Positions 1 to 9,025 of a stretch of DNA of 64,000 nt are shown piece after piece. The stretch spans positions 6,368-70,367 of the forward strand of contig JBLICU010000007.1 in the NCBI GenBank assembly GCA_047632435.1, given 5' to 3'. The notes under the pieces were generated by a model, which saw nothing but the letters and a program-made list of their open reading frames with translations, ran no database searches and was not told the origin of the DNA. Origin of the DNA: JAMZMI01 sp047632435 (GTDB lineage Bacteria; Bacteroidota; Bacteroidia; Cytophagales; Cyclobacteriaceae). The translations under genes and the position numbers were made by a program. The number at the start of each line of letters is the position of its first letter. Position 1 is the stretch's first letter.

Positions 1-658
1 TTGATTTCTTTGGGTCTTTCAAATCCCCCGACATGGAAACACCAGCTTCAAAACCTGTTACGGCTGGGAAGAAAATCCCAAATAAAACCATCAAAGAAAC
101 TGTTGATTTTGAGTTTGAAAATATAGGCGTTTCAGGTGTGTATTCGTGGTTCCCAAAAATGATGGATATCAGCGAAAGCAAAATGGCAACCATGATGAAA
201 TATTGTGTTTTGATAGCCAAAGACGTGCTTATAAATGTGAGGGTAGTCACAGCAAGTAATACGATGGTTCCCGTAAGCCGAATGTTATTAATGTCTGTTG
301 AAAAGCCCCAATAGCCAAGAAAGCTTTCTGAGAAACCGATGAGATACAAACTGACGCTAAAAGACAACCCAACAAAAAGTGCCAACCCCAAGGTGCCGCC
401 AATCGGTAATCCGAGACTTCTTGAAATCATGTAATAAGTACCACCCGCTTCTACTTTTCGATCTGTGGCTATTGAGGAGACACTAAGCCCGGTAGTCACT
501 GAAATGATGTGAGCCACTACAATGATTCCAATGGTGGCCCAAAGTCCTGCTTCACCGACAATCATTGGCAACCTCAGATACATGATTACACCGAGGATGG
601 TTAATATAGATGGGACGAAGACACCCCCGAAAGTTCCGAATTTATTACTCTTGGCCAT
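1..658 (-). CDS. SLC12-type cation-chloride cotransporter (APC superfamily), partial
   Basis: The reading frame begins at an ATG at 656-658 and runs off the left edge, so only about 219 N-terminal residues are visible. They start MAKSNKFGTFGGVFVPSILT and continue through a run of hydrophobic helices. The FGTFGGVFVPSILTILGVIM stretch with YLRLP, and GGTYYMISRSLG a little later, match the first transmembrane helices of Na-K-Cl / K-Cl cotransporter-like permeases, which move ions with chloride across the inner membrane. It is divergent from the cation:proton antiporter at 784, with 125 bp between them. A related amino-acid permease is the main alternative. The C-terminal half cannot be judged. 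Confidence 0.72.
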   Translation of the reverse strand, partial: MAKSNKFGTFGGVFVPSILTILGVIMYLRLPMIVGEAGLWATIGIIVVAHIISVTTGLSVSSIATDRKVEAGGTYYMISRSLGLPIGGTLGLALFVGLSFSVSLYLIGFSESFLGYWGFSTDINNIRLTGTIVLLAVTTLTFISTSLAIKTQYFIMVAILLSLISIIFGNHEYTPETPIFSNSKSTVSLMVLFGIFFPAVTGFEAGVSMSGDLKDPKKS

Positions 659-783
659 GGATTGGTATAATTGCTTTGAAGCTTGCCTCAATTTAGATAC
701 TTGACGCTATAGTATGTCATCAAATTATAGCATAATTTGTAACACTTTAGATCGAATAAATAATCATTTAATATACGTCTTTC

Positions 784-2049
784 ATGGATATTTTAAACGC
801 ATATACAGAAACGATTGGAATATCTCTAATAATTATAATTTCCTACTTTTTTAATTTCATTTCCAGAAAATCCAAGATTCCTAGTGTGCTATTGCTGATA
901 GGATTGGGCGTGGGCATCAAGGAGTTGCTGAATTATTATCAATTTGATTGGGATACTCATATTATGGGTGTGCTGAAGCTTCTTGGTGTAGTTGGTCTGA
1001 TTATGATTGTGCTTGAAGCAGCGTTGGATTTAGAGCTGACAAAGGAGAAAAAGCCACTATTAATCAAATCATTTTTTGTGGCACTATTGGGACTTGGAGG
1101 CACGGCGATAGCCATTGCCTATGTTTTTGACTATTTCATCTTCCATGATTTTATCAAATCGTTGCTTTATGCCATTCCGCTTTCAATTTTAAGCAGTGCC
1201 ATTATTATTCCAAGTGTAGCCTCCTTGCTAGGACATAAGCGTGAGTTTATGATTTATGAAAGTACCTTCTCTGACATCCTTGGAATCATGTTTTTCTATT
1301 TTCTTATTGGAGGGGTAGATGCCTCAGGTGCTAAAGAAGTTTTGATGGAAATATCAGGAAGTATCATCGTCACGATTGTGCTTTCATTGGTGATCAGTTA
1401 TGTTCTGGTTGTCCTGCTGCAAAAATTAAAATCAAAAGTGAAGCTCTTCTTTCTAATCTCTATTTTGATTTTGTTGTATTCTGTAGGTAAGATGTTTCAT
1501 TTGTCATCACTTTTGATCATCATGGTATTTGGGCTGGTACTCAATAATTACACACTCTTTTTTCAGGGTAAACTCAAAAAACTGATCATACCAGAAGCGT
1601 TAGAAGAAATTACTGGCGATTTCCATATGGTAACAATGGAAACCGCATTTGTGGTACGTACATTCTTTTTTGTGATTTTTGGAATGACGCTTGATTTTTC
1701 CGGCATCACCCATTTACCATCTATCTATCTGGCGCTTGGGGTTTTATCCATCACCTATTTGATTCGGTTTGTATTGCTAAAACTCTTTATTCGAACCAAT
1801 ATTACTCCTCAACTTTGGCTGGCTCCTCGTGGTTTAATTACAGTCTTGTTGTTTTTTTCCATTCCACTGCAATTTCAGGATATGGCTTTTAACCCAACCA
1901 TTTTGTTAATTGTGATCCTGTCGAGTAGCTTTATCATGTCAGGAGGATTAATTGCCAAAACTGAGGATATAAAAGAAGTAGATGAACTTTCATTTGACAA
2001 TTGGGAAAAACTGGATGAAGAAATTAAGGATTTGAATATGTCAAAGTAG
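784..2049 (+). CDS. Cation:proton antiporter (CPA family, NhaP/KefB-like)
   Basis: This 421-residue polytopic inner-membrane protein has about twelve hydrophobic segments and a short acidic, charged C-terminal tail from about residue 390. The fold is that of monovalent cation/proton exchangers, which trade Na+ or K+ for H+. Polar residues inside membrane segments (ISILSSAIIIPSVAS, the F-R-T motif near 300, and APRGLITVLL near 355) agree with CPA1-type antiporters. There is no TrkA-N domain, unlike full-length KefB proteins. The ATG start follows an AT-rich leader. It is divergent from the SLC12-like gene and probably shares an intergenic promoter region. The transported ion is not known. Confidence 0.8.
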   Translation: MDILNAYTETIGISLIIIISYFFNFISRKSKIPSVLLLIGLGVGIKELLNYYQFDWDTHIMGVLKLLGVVGLIMIVLEAALDLELTKEKKPLLIKSFFVALLGLGGTAIAIAYVFDYFIFHDFIKSLLYAIPLSILSSAIIIPSVASLLGHKREFMIYESTFSDILGIMFFYFLIGGVDASGAKEVLMEISGSIIVTIVLSLVISYVLVVLLQKLKSKVKLFFLISILILLYSVGKMFHLSSLLIIMVFGLVLNNYTLFFQGKLKKLIIPEALEEITGDFHMVTMETAFVVRTFFFVIFGMTLDFSGITHLPSIYLALGVLSITYLIRFVLLKLFIRTNITPQLWLAPRGLITVLLFFSIPLQFQDMAFNPTILLIVILSSSFIMSGGLIAKTEDIKEVDELSFDNWEKLDEEIKDLNMSK

Positions 2050-2125
2050 TGTGGAAATTGGGGATGTCAGCAAATTGATAGTTTGATTTTCATTTGTCCA
2101 TATTAATGAAGCGTTGAATCTTATA

Positions 2126-3100
2126 TTAGCATTTAATCAAGCCTTCTTCCAAAAGCTTTTTCAGGACGATTTCCGTCATCTCGGATTTGAATTTGAATTC
2201 ATCTCTGATATCAAGGACATATGCCTTCATTTTCATTTTAATCACCGACTGTCGGTCTTTGTATTCATTAAAAAATAAAATAACAATTGGCTTATTCAAA
2301 TAGACGTATTTAGAAACTTGCGCCGCTTGTGTGGCAATGGCTCGAGCTTTAGAAGTATCTATATCTATTGGTAAATAAATCTCAGCAACTACTTGGCAAT
2401 TGGATTCACCTGAATTGGCATTGGAGACAGATTTGTTCATCACTTCGCTGTTGGGTATAGAAACCAGGCTGTCGTCTGCTGTGACAATTCGAGTACATCT
2501 GAGACCTATTTCAACGACTTCTCCATAATAGTTTCCCACCTCTATTTTATCACCAGTTTTAAATGGTCTGTCAAAAAGAATCATCACACCTCCAAAAATA
2601 TTTTTGAGGATATCCTGTGAGGCAAAACCAACAGCTACGCCAATAGAGGCTGAAAAAGCCAGAATGGTAGCTGCCGGAGGAGAAAAAACACCCGCAACAA
2701 TTATGAAAATCAGTGTAATCCACCCAAGTATTTTGACAATTGGAATGAAGCTTTTAATTGTAATGCGGTACCTGGTGCTTTTCTCTGCGGATATTTCTAA
2801 AATTCTTGAAATGAATTTGATGGAAACCAATCCTATGATTAAAAATACGATTGCCCAGAACACCTTCGAGAGCGAGATCAGTTCAGAGATAGGCGGTGGG
2901 CCATCTTTTATTGTTAGCTTTTTTGTTTGGTTAACTGGCTCTAACAAATCTTCAGAAGCCTTATTCAAATCGTCACTGAAATTTTGAACCTTGGTTTGTA
3001 TTTGATTTTTTGAAGTCAGGCTGTCACCAATAGTATCTGTTTGGGCGGTGGTAATCCAATGGATACTGAGATAAAGGCTAATTAAAAATATCTTTTTCAT
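2126..3100 (-). CDS. MscS-family small-conductance mechanosensitive channel
   Basis: The protein starts with a cleavable-looking signal segment (MKKIFLISLYLSIHWITTAQ). A periplasmic linker of about 60 residues follows, then two to three membrane helices. The last is the glycine/alanine-rich pore helix near ASIGVAVGFASQDILKNIFGG, and the beta domain RPFKTGDKIEVGNYYGEV follows it. These are hallmarks of MscS, which opens under membrane tension to release solutes. I chose the ATG at 3098-3100; a TTG two codons upstream would overlap the previous gene. The start lies 2 bp after the stop of the large P-loop-like gene upstream, so the two are probably co-transcribed and translationally coupled. Length is about 324 residues. 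Confidence 0.88.
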   Translation of the reverse strand: MKKIFLISLYLSIHWITTAQTDTIGDSLTSKNQIQTKVQNFSDDLNKASEDLLEPVNQTKKLTIKDGPPPISELISLSKVFWAIVFLIIGLVSIKFISRILEISAEKSTRYRITIKSFIPIVKILGWITLIFIIVAGVFSPPAATILAFSASIGVAVGFASQDILKNIFGGVMILFDRPFKTGDKIEVGNYYGEVVEIGLRCTRIVTADDSLVSIPNSEVMNKSVSNANSGESNCQVVAEIYLPIDIDTSKARAIATQAAQVSKYVYLNKPIVILFFNEYKDRQSVIKMKMKAYVLDIRDEFKFKSEMTEIVLKKLLEEGLIKC

Positions 3101-3102
3101 GT

Positions 3103-6060
3103 TCAATGAATTAAGTTTCTTGATTTAAGAAGACTTATGGTATCTCGATATACAATTGAATTGACCATAAAAATATCATCCCTTATGAAAATGATTCCAT
3201 CTTCAATCATCGCCAAGAGCATCAGTTTAGCATCAGTTAAGGTGATGTTTATAACTTCACTTACTTGCGCGCATGTGAGTCCGTCATGCAATATAAGCGC
3301 ATGGAGGGCATGAAGTTTATTCATTGAAAGAACCTTAAGAAAGCTGAGATTTGGCTTGTTGAAGCTGCCAATAGTAATAGTGTTTTCATCTACACCTTTG
3401 GTAGATAGAAGCCAAAATATTAGGGCCAGACTCACGTTGCTTTTTGCAAATTCATTCAATCCTTCAAAAAATGATTCCTTGAGCATCAATTGTTGATCAA
3501 CATGATTGAGTTTGCTGAATTTTTTATCTTCTGCTTGATCGACACTCGGCTCGAATTGGATATTGAAACCGCTGATTCTATTGCGTTTCCAGATGATGGA
3601 AATCATTTGTTCACTTGTGAGATTCTCCATTTCTATATTGTAGCTGAAGAACTCGCTAATATTGATTGTCTTGCTCAGGTAAGACCATGTATAAATGGTT
3701 GTGGTGCTTACCCAGAATATATTTTGATTGGTTCGGGTTATGAGTTCAAATAAAGTTTGAAGAGCAATGAAGCCATTGACCTTGCGGAGATACATGTTTT
3801 GAAGGTCTTCCAGCACGATCAACTTTTTAGTGCCTTCATTCAAAAGGCTAACCAGCTGATCTAAGTTTACTGGTTTTTCATTTTTATATATACCATGAAA
3901 GAATTCGAAGAATTTTTCTTCTGTGGAGATATTTTCTGTGGCTGCTAATCGGATCACAGAATATGGCATTTTCATTTCTTTGATGGCATAGTTTAGAAAT
4001 GTAGAAAGACCGCTCCATTTTTCACCTAAAATGACGGTTGTTGCATACCTTCCCTGATTCCAATTTTGTAATGCGAGTTTGAACTTGTCCAGTTCATTTT
4101 CTCTTCCTACAAATAATTCAAGATCCTTGAGAGGTTCTATTTGATACAACCTTCTATAAATCAACGGAAGACGATCTATCGCAATTCTGGATTCCATTAG
4201 AAAGTCTGAGACTTCCTTGGTCAAAGTGGGCTTTTTGGATGTAAGAATAAATCGATCGCCAAGTGCATTTAAGAATGAACCTAGCTTCTCATAGCCTGAG
4301 GTTATTCGATCAATCACCACGCTTTTTTGTAGTTTGAATTTTTCACTCAATTCGACACGAACTGCTTCTGCTTGTTTTGATGCCTTGGCTTTAGTGATCC
4401 TTAGCCTGAGTTCACCAACATTTTCATTAACAGTAAGCTCCATGATCTTTTCACAAAACTTGACCACTATTTCTTCCAATTGATGGCTATTTTCAAGCAT
4501 GGAACTTTCCAGTCCTTGCCGATTTTCATTTAGCCGATTCAACGCGCGTCTTAATCCGTCTTTGGCAATTATAAGTGCCTCTTGCTCGGATTTACCTTCC
4601 TCAACTATTGATGCAATAGCGGTGGTTATACTAAAAGTGATAATGTGATCTAAATCGGTTGAACCGGATGTGGCTTTTTCCAAAGCTGAGAAAAGTTCTT
4701 TCTTAATTAGTTTCAGATCCTCTTGAAAACCTGCAAGCGTTTCGAAAGCAATCAATTCGTATGGCGATATGCTCGCCAGATCGTCTGATTTGATCGGATT
4801 GTCGTAGTTGGTGGATTTGACTATTACATGCTCATCAGACAAATCTTCTACACTTTTCCGAATATTCACCTCAAGCTTATTTATCAAATTGGTGATGTCA
4901 TGTCCGGATAGTTTATCACAGAGTCTTGGCACTAATTCTTTATCCAAGGATTTTTTAGCCTGATAATTTATTTTTTTAAGTGTCTTTGTAATGGAGTCTT
5001 GTTTTAACTCCAATGATTGCGATGCGTCTTCAATGAATTTTCGGATTGCATTAATTTCAGGATCAATAAACTCACCTAATTTCCTTATTTGTCCGGATTG
5101 AAATTCCTTTAATTCGGCCAATGCTTTGTACTTAAGAATGTAGATATCGAGATCAGACCTCCATTCTTCAAAAAGGGCGTAGGACGCATTTTTCCAATCT
5201 CGTCTGTTTTTTCCCCAATTTATTTCAGCCGTCTGGAGATGTTTTATAGTATAGCGATTACTGAGATGGCGATTCGGGAATTCTAAAGTTCCTGCCCTTT
5301 CATAGTCCTGCCCAAATTGTTTGGATTTTTTTTCCAGAATAGCAATTAAGGTTTCGTCGATCTCAGACAATAAATCAATACTGAATTGATCAATTTTCTT
5401 AATTAATGAAGTTTTTGAACCTTTCTTTTTGACGATAACCGACTCGCTGAGTTCATTTTCCCAATTCTTAATCTCTAAATATTGCTTGTTGATATGTGTG
5501 AAAAACAGTCTGGTTACTGTCTGTAATTCGAATATCAATCCAGCTTGGAAATGAGTGATAGCCAGATTTTTGAGTGGTATGGCATGTGACCAATAGGAGA
5601 TTTTTGATTTTCTTTTTCTCACTAAGTTGGCCATTCGAAAAGGAAGACCATAGATACCAAATGCAAGCTTCTTATTAAATTTTAAAAATTTTATCCAGAT
5701 GATATCACTTTCAATTTGGTGAAACCTTTCCCTGTTTTGATCCTGTATGATTGTTTCATCGAGATTGCTGAATATTGGAATGAATGCACTTATTAGCTTT
5801 GGATATAAAACCGAGAACTGCTCAACTTCAGGGCGATTCCAGACATTATCAACTATCGCATGTAGTTTTGATTTGTAATTAGCCTTTGCTTGATTGTAAT
5901 CTTGATTTGTATCAGGCAGCTTACTAAATGAAGCTACCAGATTGATGATCTGCTTCATTCTATCATTCTCAACGGCAAGTTGGCTGGCTATGATTTTAAC
6001 ATAGTGCTCATTGAGTTGCTTTGATATTTTTACGGGAAGTATTTCTTCTATTTTAACCAT
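3103..6060 (-). CDS. Large uncharacterised protein with degenerate P-loop NTPase and C-terminal winged-helix-like region
   Basis: I do not recognise a named family for this 985-residue protein. Residues 1 to about 640 are charged and largely helical, with likely coiled-coil stretches and no clear signal peptide or membrane span. At about 650-660 comes LELFVGRENELDKF, the lead-in typical of AAA/STAND ATPases. A P-loop-like GEKWSGLS follows at 679-686, where the invariant lysine of GxxxxGK[ST] is replaced by leucine. A Walker B-like LIVLED lies at 747-752 and a sensor-1-like FWVSTTT after it. The last 80 residues resemble a winged helix. It sits directly upstream of mscS in the same transcription unit. 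My inference is a nucleotide-dependent or pseudo-enzymatic scaffold linked to the channel. Confidence 0.6.
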   Translation of the reverse strand: MVKIEEILPVKISKQLNEHYVKIIASQLAVENDRMKQIINLVASFSKLPDTNQDYNQAKANYKSKLHAIVDNVWNRPEVEQFSVLYPKLISAFIPIFSNLDETIIQDQNRERFHQIESDIIWIKFLKFNKKLAFGIYGLPFRMANLVRKRKSKISYWSHAIPLKNLAITHFQAGLIFELQTVTRLFFTHINKQYLEIKNWENELSESVIVKKKGSKTSLIKKIDQFSIDLLSEIDETLIAILEKKSKQFGQDYERAGTLEFPNRHLSNRYTIKHLQTAEINWGKNRRDWKNASYALFEEWRSDLDIYILKYKALAELKEFQSGQIRKLGEFIDPEINAIRKFIEDASQSLELKQDSITKTLKKINYQAKKSLDKELVPRLCDKLSGHDITNLINKLEVNIRKSVEDLSDEHVIVKSTNYDNPIKSDDLASISPYELIAFETLAGFQEDLKLIKKELFSALEKATSGSTDLDHIITFSITTAIASIVEEGKSEQEALIIAKDGLRRALNRLNENRQGLESSMLENSHQLEEIVVKFCEKIMELTVNENVGELRLRITKAKASKQAEAVRVELSEKFKLQKSVVIDRITSGYEKLGSFLNALGDRFILTSKKPTLTKEVSDFLMESRIAIDRLPLIYRRLYQIEPLKDLELFVGRENELDKFKLALQNWNQGRYATTVILGEKWSGLSTFLNYAIKEMKMPYSVIRLAATENISTEEKFFEFFHGIYKNEKPVNLDQLVSLLNEGTKKLIVLEDLQNMYLRKVNGFIALQTLFELITRTNQNIFWVSTTTIYTWSYLSKTINISEFFSYNIEMENLTSEQMISIIWKRNRISGFNIQFEPSVDQAEDKKFSKLNHVDQQLMLKESFFEGLNEFAKSNVSLALIFWLLSTKGVDENTITIGSFNKPNLSFLKVLSMNKLHALHALILHDGLTCAQVSEVINITLTDAKLMLLAMIEDGIIFIRDDIFMVNSIVYRDTISLLKSRNLIH

Positions 6061-6401
6061 TAGAGATCATGCGAATTAGGCAATATAACTGGAGAAGAAA
6101 TAGTAACTATATTTATTTAATACAGCATGGAAGTGCAATTGTGGAAATGAATCCAACTCATTGATGAGTTTCATCTTAAATTTATTTATGATCTAATGTA
6201 CGCATAATTGAATAGTACTAACTCTCAAAAATTAGTTCACTTAAATACAAACTTTATAACCAGTTTTGATTTTGTGGCTATTAACGAAAAGGCGGCAATT
6301 AGGATCAGTATTTTGAAATAAATATTCTTGTCTTAAAATGTGTGATTTTGCAAGGCCTATTCATGGCAACTTAGCAGAGTCAAACCATGAGGAAGATTTA
6401 G
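6061..6401. other. Intergenic stretch without a recognisable gene
   Basis: This AT-rich gap lies between the start of the large P-loop-like gene and the terminator of the tRNA. Neither strand shows a convincing reading frame. It presumably holds the promoter of the P-loop/mscS unit on the minus strand, but I see no clear TAnnTTTG box at a suitable distance. Confidence 0.4.
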
Positions 6402-6433
6402 AAAAAAACCCTTACAACAATTTGCAAGGGTTT
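6402..6433 (-). terminator. Rho-independent terminator of tRNA-Arg
   Basis: Read on the minus strand, AAACCCTTGCAAA and TTGTAAGGGTTT form a hairpin with stem AAACCCTT/AAGGGTTT followed by a run of T. It begins a few bases after the 3' end of the tRNA gene, which fits a dedicated tRNA terminator. Confidence 0.7.
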
Positions 6434-6438
6434 GATGT

Positions 6439-6509
6439 GGTCTCACCAAGAATCGAACTTGGATCTAAAGTTTAGGAAACTTCTATTCTATCCGTTGAAC
6501 TATGAGACC
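6439..6509 (-). tRNA. tRNA-Arg (anticodon CCT)
   Basis: The minus strand folds as a complete cloverleaf of 71 nt. The acceptor stem is GGTCTCA/TGAGACC, the D arm GTTC..GAAT, and the anticodon stem GAAGT/ACTTT around loop TTCCTAA with anticodon CCT. The T arm is CCAAG-TTCGATT-CTTGG. It decodes AGG. CCA is not encoded. A terminator hairpin follows within a few bases, and hflX lies about 100 bp away on the same strand. Confidence 0.93.
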
Positions 6510-6613
6510 GTAATAATTTAGGATCGCAAAAATAAGAAATTTATGACCTAAATCAACTCATGTCAACCGGCTTATTTACTGCTAGCAGATCTCCATGTTC
6601 ACCTAACTTTCAC

Positions 6614-7753
6614 TTAAAATGTTTCCGTGTTCAGGTAGTTAGGATAAAGTTTGAAATGCAGTTTGGCCGTTTCCTTCCCTATCAAATCACGCAATTCAGC
6701 TAAATGAAATTTGGTTTTGGCGGATACATAAATGGTATCACTGTTGATGGCATCCATATGATTGTATAATGCTGAGTCCTCAGCGAGAAGATCTGCCTTA
6801 TTGAATATCTTGATCACGGGAATCTCTGCAGCACCAATTTCAGCCAGCGTTTCTTCGACAACATGGATGTGATCTTCATACGCTGGATTGGACACATCTA
6901 TGACATGGAGTAGGATATCGGCTTCCTGAACTTCCATTAGGGTAGATTTAAAAGACTCAATCAAATTATGAGGAAGTTTTCGGATAAAACCTACGGTATC
7001 AGATAAGAGAAAAGGTATCAGATTGATCACCACTTTTCTAACCGTAGAGTCGACAGTAGCAAAAAGCTCATCTTTCGCATAGACATTTTCCTTGCTGACC
7101 AATTGCATCAGGGAGGATTTTCCAGCATTGGTATAGCCAACTAAAGCTACACGAACCACTCCATCGCGGGATTTTCTTCTTGTGGCAGCCTGAACTTCAA
7201 TTTTGTCCAGCCTTTTTCTGAGCACATTTATCTGGTTTCGGATATTCCTTCTATCTGTTTCAATTTCTTTCTCACCTGATCCACCTCTGGTACCGGTTCC
7301 CCCTCGCTGACGCTCAAGGTGGGTCCACATTCGGGTCAGCCGCGGGAGTAGATACTGAAACCGAGCGAGTTCTACCTGGGTTTTTGCTTGGTTACTTTGT
7401 GCTCTTTTCAAGAATATTTCAAGAATAAGTAAGCTTCTATCAAAAATAGTGACTCCTAATTCATTCTCAATGTTACGCATTTGGGAGGGCGACAAGTCAT
7501 CATCAAAAATGACATTTTTGATCTCCTTCATTTTCACAAATTCCTTGATTTCCTCAAGTTTTCCTTTTCCGACAAAAGTCTTTTTGTCAGGATGTTCCAG
7601 TTTTTGAATAAATGTGTTTAGAATTTTGACATCAATTGTTTCCGATAGAAAGGCCAATTCATCAAGATACTCCCGGGTTTTTTCATCAGACTGAGATTTC
7701 GGAACCACCGTCACCAACACACCAAATTCCTGCTCTTTTTTAGTATCTACCAT
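6614..7753 (-). CDS. hflX: GTPase HflX, ribosome-associated
   Basis: HflX binds the 50S subunit and splits stalled or stressed ribosomes in a GTP-dependent way. The 379-residue protein has the N-terminal HflX domain, including VGKGKLEEI near 61-69 and FDDDLSPSQMRNIE near 83-96. A basic glycine-rich linker (GGTGTRGGSGEKEIETDRR) follows, then a TRAFAC G domain with G1 GYTNAGKSS at about 206-214, DTVGFIRKLP as G3, and NKAD as G4. The order is normal for bacterial HflX and no part is missing. It is divergent from the glycosyltransferase at 7840; a TAATTTTG box at 7807-7814 on the minus strand is a possible -7 element. Confidence 0.95.
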   Translation of the reverse strand: MVDTKKEQEFGVLVTVVPKSQSDEKTREYLDELAFLSETIDVKILNTFIQKLEHPDKKTFVGKGKLEEIKEFVKMKEIKNVIFDDDLSPSQMRNIENELGVTIFDRSLLILEIFLKRAQSNQAKTQVELARFQYLLPRLTRMWTHLERQRGGTGTRGGSGEKEIETDRRNIRNQINVLRKRLDKIEVQAATRRKSRDGVVRVALVGYTNAGKSSLMQLVSKENVYAKDELFATVDSTVRKVVINLIPFLLSDTVGFIRKLPHNLIESFKSTLMEVQEADILLHVIDVSNPAYEDHIHVVEETLAEIGAAEIPVIKIFNKADLLAEDSALYNHMDAINSDTIYVSAKTKFHLAELRDLIGKETAKLHFKLYPNYLNTETF

Positions 7754-7839
7754 AGAAGAAAATACATATTATTAATTGCCACTACATATCTTGTAGCTCG
7801 AATGTTCAAAATTAGAGATAAGTTTTTAGAAAAGGGCTT

Positions 7840-8949
7840 GTGAAGATCGCCATCATTATCAATACCAGTTGGAATATCTATAATTTCCGTGAAGGATTGG
7901 TTCACTTCTTTCTTGAAAGAGGAGATGAAGTCATGGCCATCGCCCCGAAGGATGATTATTCACACAAACTCCAGGAGTGGGGTTGTGAATATATGCCGGT
8001 AGAAATAATTGGGACCGGCATGAATCCGATAAAAGATTTAAGATTGATTTTGGTGTTAAGGAAAAAGCTCAAAAAATGGCGTCCTGATGTGGTGCTTACT
8101 TACACTATCAAACCAAATTTATACGGCTCAATAGCAGCAGGCTCTTTAGGGATTCCATGTATTTGTAATGTAAGTGGGCTGGGAACTGTCTTTCTTTGGA
8201 CTGGTTGGATCAGGCGATTTGCAGTTTTGTTATACACTGTCTCCTTCAGATTCAATAAGTGGGTTTTCTTTCAAAATGATGAAGACCGTGAGGATTTCCT
8301 ATCTTTTGTTAGGCTTCCAAGGGAGAAAACAAGTTTATTACCAGGATCGGGTATAAATACCAGTGATTTTATGATTTCACCATTTATCAAAAAAGAAAAG
8401 ACCGTATTTCTAATGATCGCAAGACTTATTGTGGAAAAGGGTGTTGGTGATTTCATTGAGGCCATCCGAATCATCAAAAAGAGCCGAACGGATCTGGAAT
8501 TTATTCTGGTGGGTAATTTGGATCAGGAGCATTCAAGGGCCATTTCCAAAGTTGAACTCAATCAATGGATCTATGAAGGACTGGTTACTTACAAAGGTCA
8601 TTTGGATGACGTAAAACCGGAAATACAACAAGCAGATGTCATCGTGCTGCCTAGTTATCGTGAAGGTACACCAAGGACATTACTCGAAGGTGGTGCCATG
8701 GGCAAGGCATTATTGGCTACAGATGTGCCCGGATGCAGACACGTGGTAAAAGACGGTTACAATGGGTTTTTATTTGAAAGTAAGAATCCCAGAGACCTTG
8801 CCGATAAAATGAAATTGTATTTGGCTCTTAATCAAGAAGAACGCTCTCAGATGGCGGTAAACTCTAGAAAATGGATTAAGGAAGTTTTTGAAGAAAAAAT
8901 TGTCATAAATCTGTATGCCGAAAAAATGGATCAATTGGTCAAAGAATAA
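7840..8949 (+). CDS. GT4-type glycosyltransferase
   Basis: The 369-residue cytoplasmic enzyme has the two Rossmann halves of a GT-B glycosyltransferase. The N-terminal part (MKIAIIINTSWNIYNFREGL) resembles family-4 enzymes of capsule and O-antigen synthesis. The C-terminal part has LMIARLIVEKGVGDFIEA, then the E-x7-E-like region (LPSYREGTPRTLLEGGAMGK) that binds the sugar nucleotide. It would add a sugar to a lipid-linked glycan. The start is GTG at 7840, since no ATG fits the family N-terminus. It lies 76 bp upstream of the export lipoprotein gene and is likely part of the same polysaccharide unit. Donor and acceptor are unknown. Confidence 0.85.
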   Translation: MKIAIIINTSWNIYNFREGLVHFFLERGDEVMAIAPKDDYSHKLQEWGCEYMPVEIIGTGMNPIKDLRLILVLRKKLKKWRPDVVLTYTIKPNLYGSIAAGSLGIPCICNVSGLGTVFLWTGWIRRFAVLLYTVSFRFNKWVFFQNDEDREDFLSFVRLPREKTSLLPGSGINTSDFMISPFIKKEKTVFLMIARLIVEKGVGDFIEAIRIIKKSRTDLEFILVGNLDQEHSRAISKVELNQWIYEGLVTYKGHLDDVKPEIQQADVIVLPSYREGTPRTLLEGGAMGKALLATDVPGCRHVVKDGYNGFLFESKNPRDLADKMKLYLALNQEERSQMAVNSRKWIKEVFEEKIVINLYAEKMDQLVKE

Positions 8950-9025
8950 GCCAGCCTTTCGAATAGATAAGATCCATCATCGTGGTTAATCTATTTTGGG
9001 CTAATTTTAGGTCTCAACACTGATT

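Noticed and set aside
33..704. Plus-strand open frames at the left edge
   Set aside because: They are antisense to the SLC12-like transporter, whose minus-strand frame has continuous family signatures.
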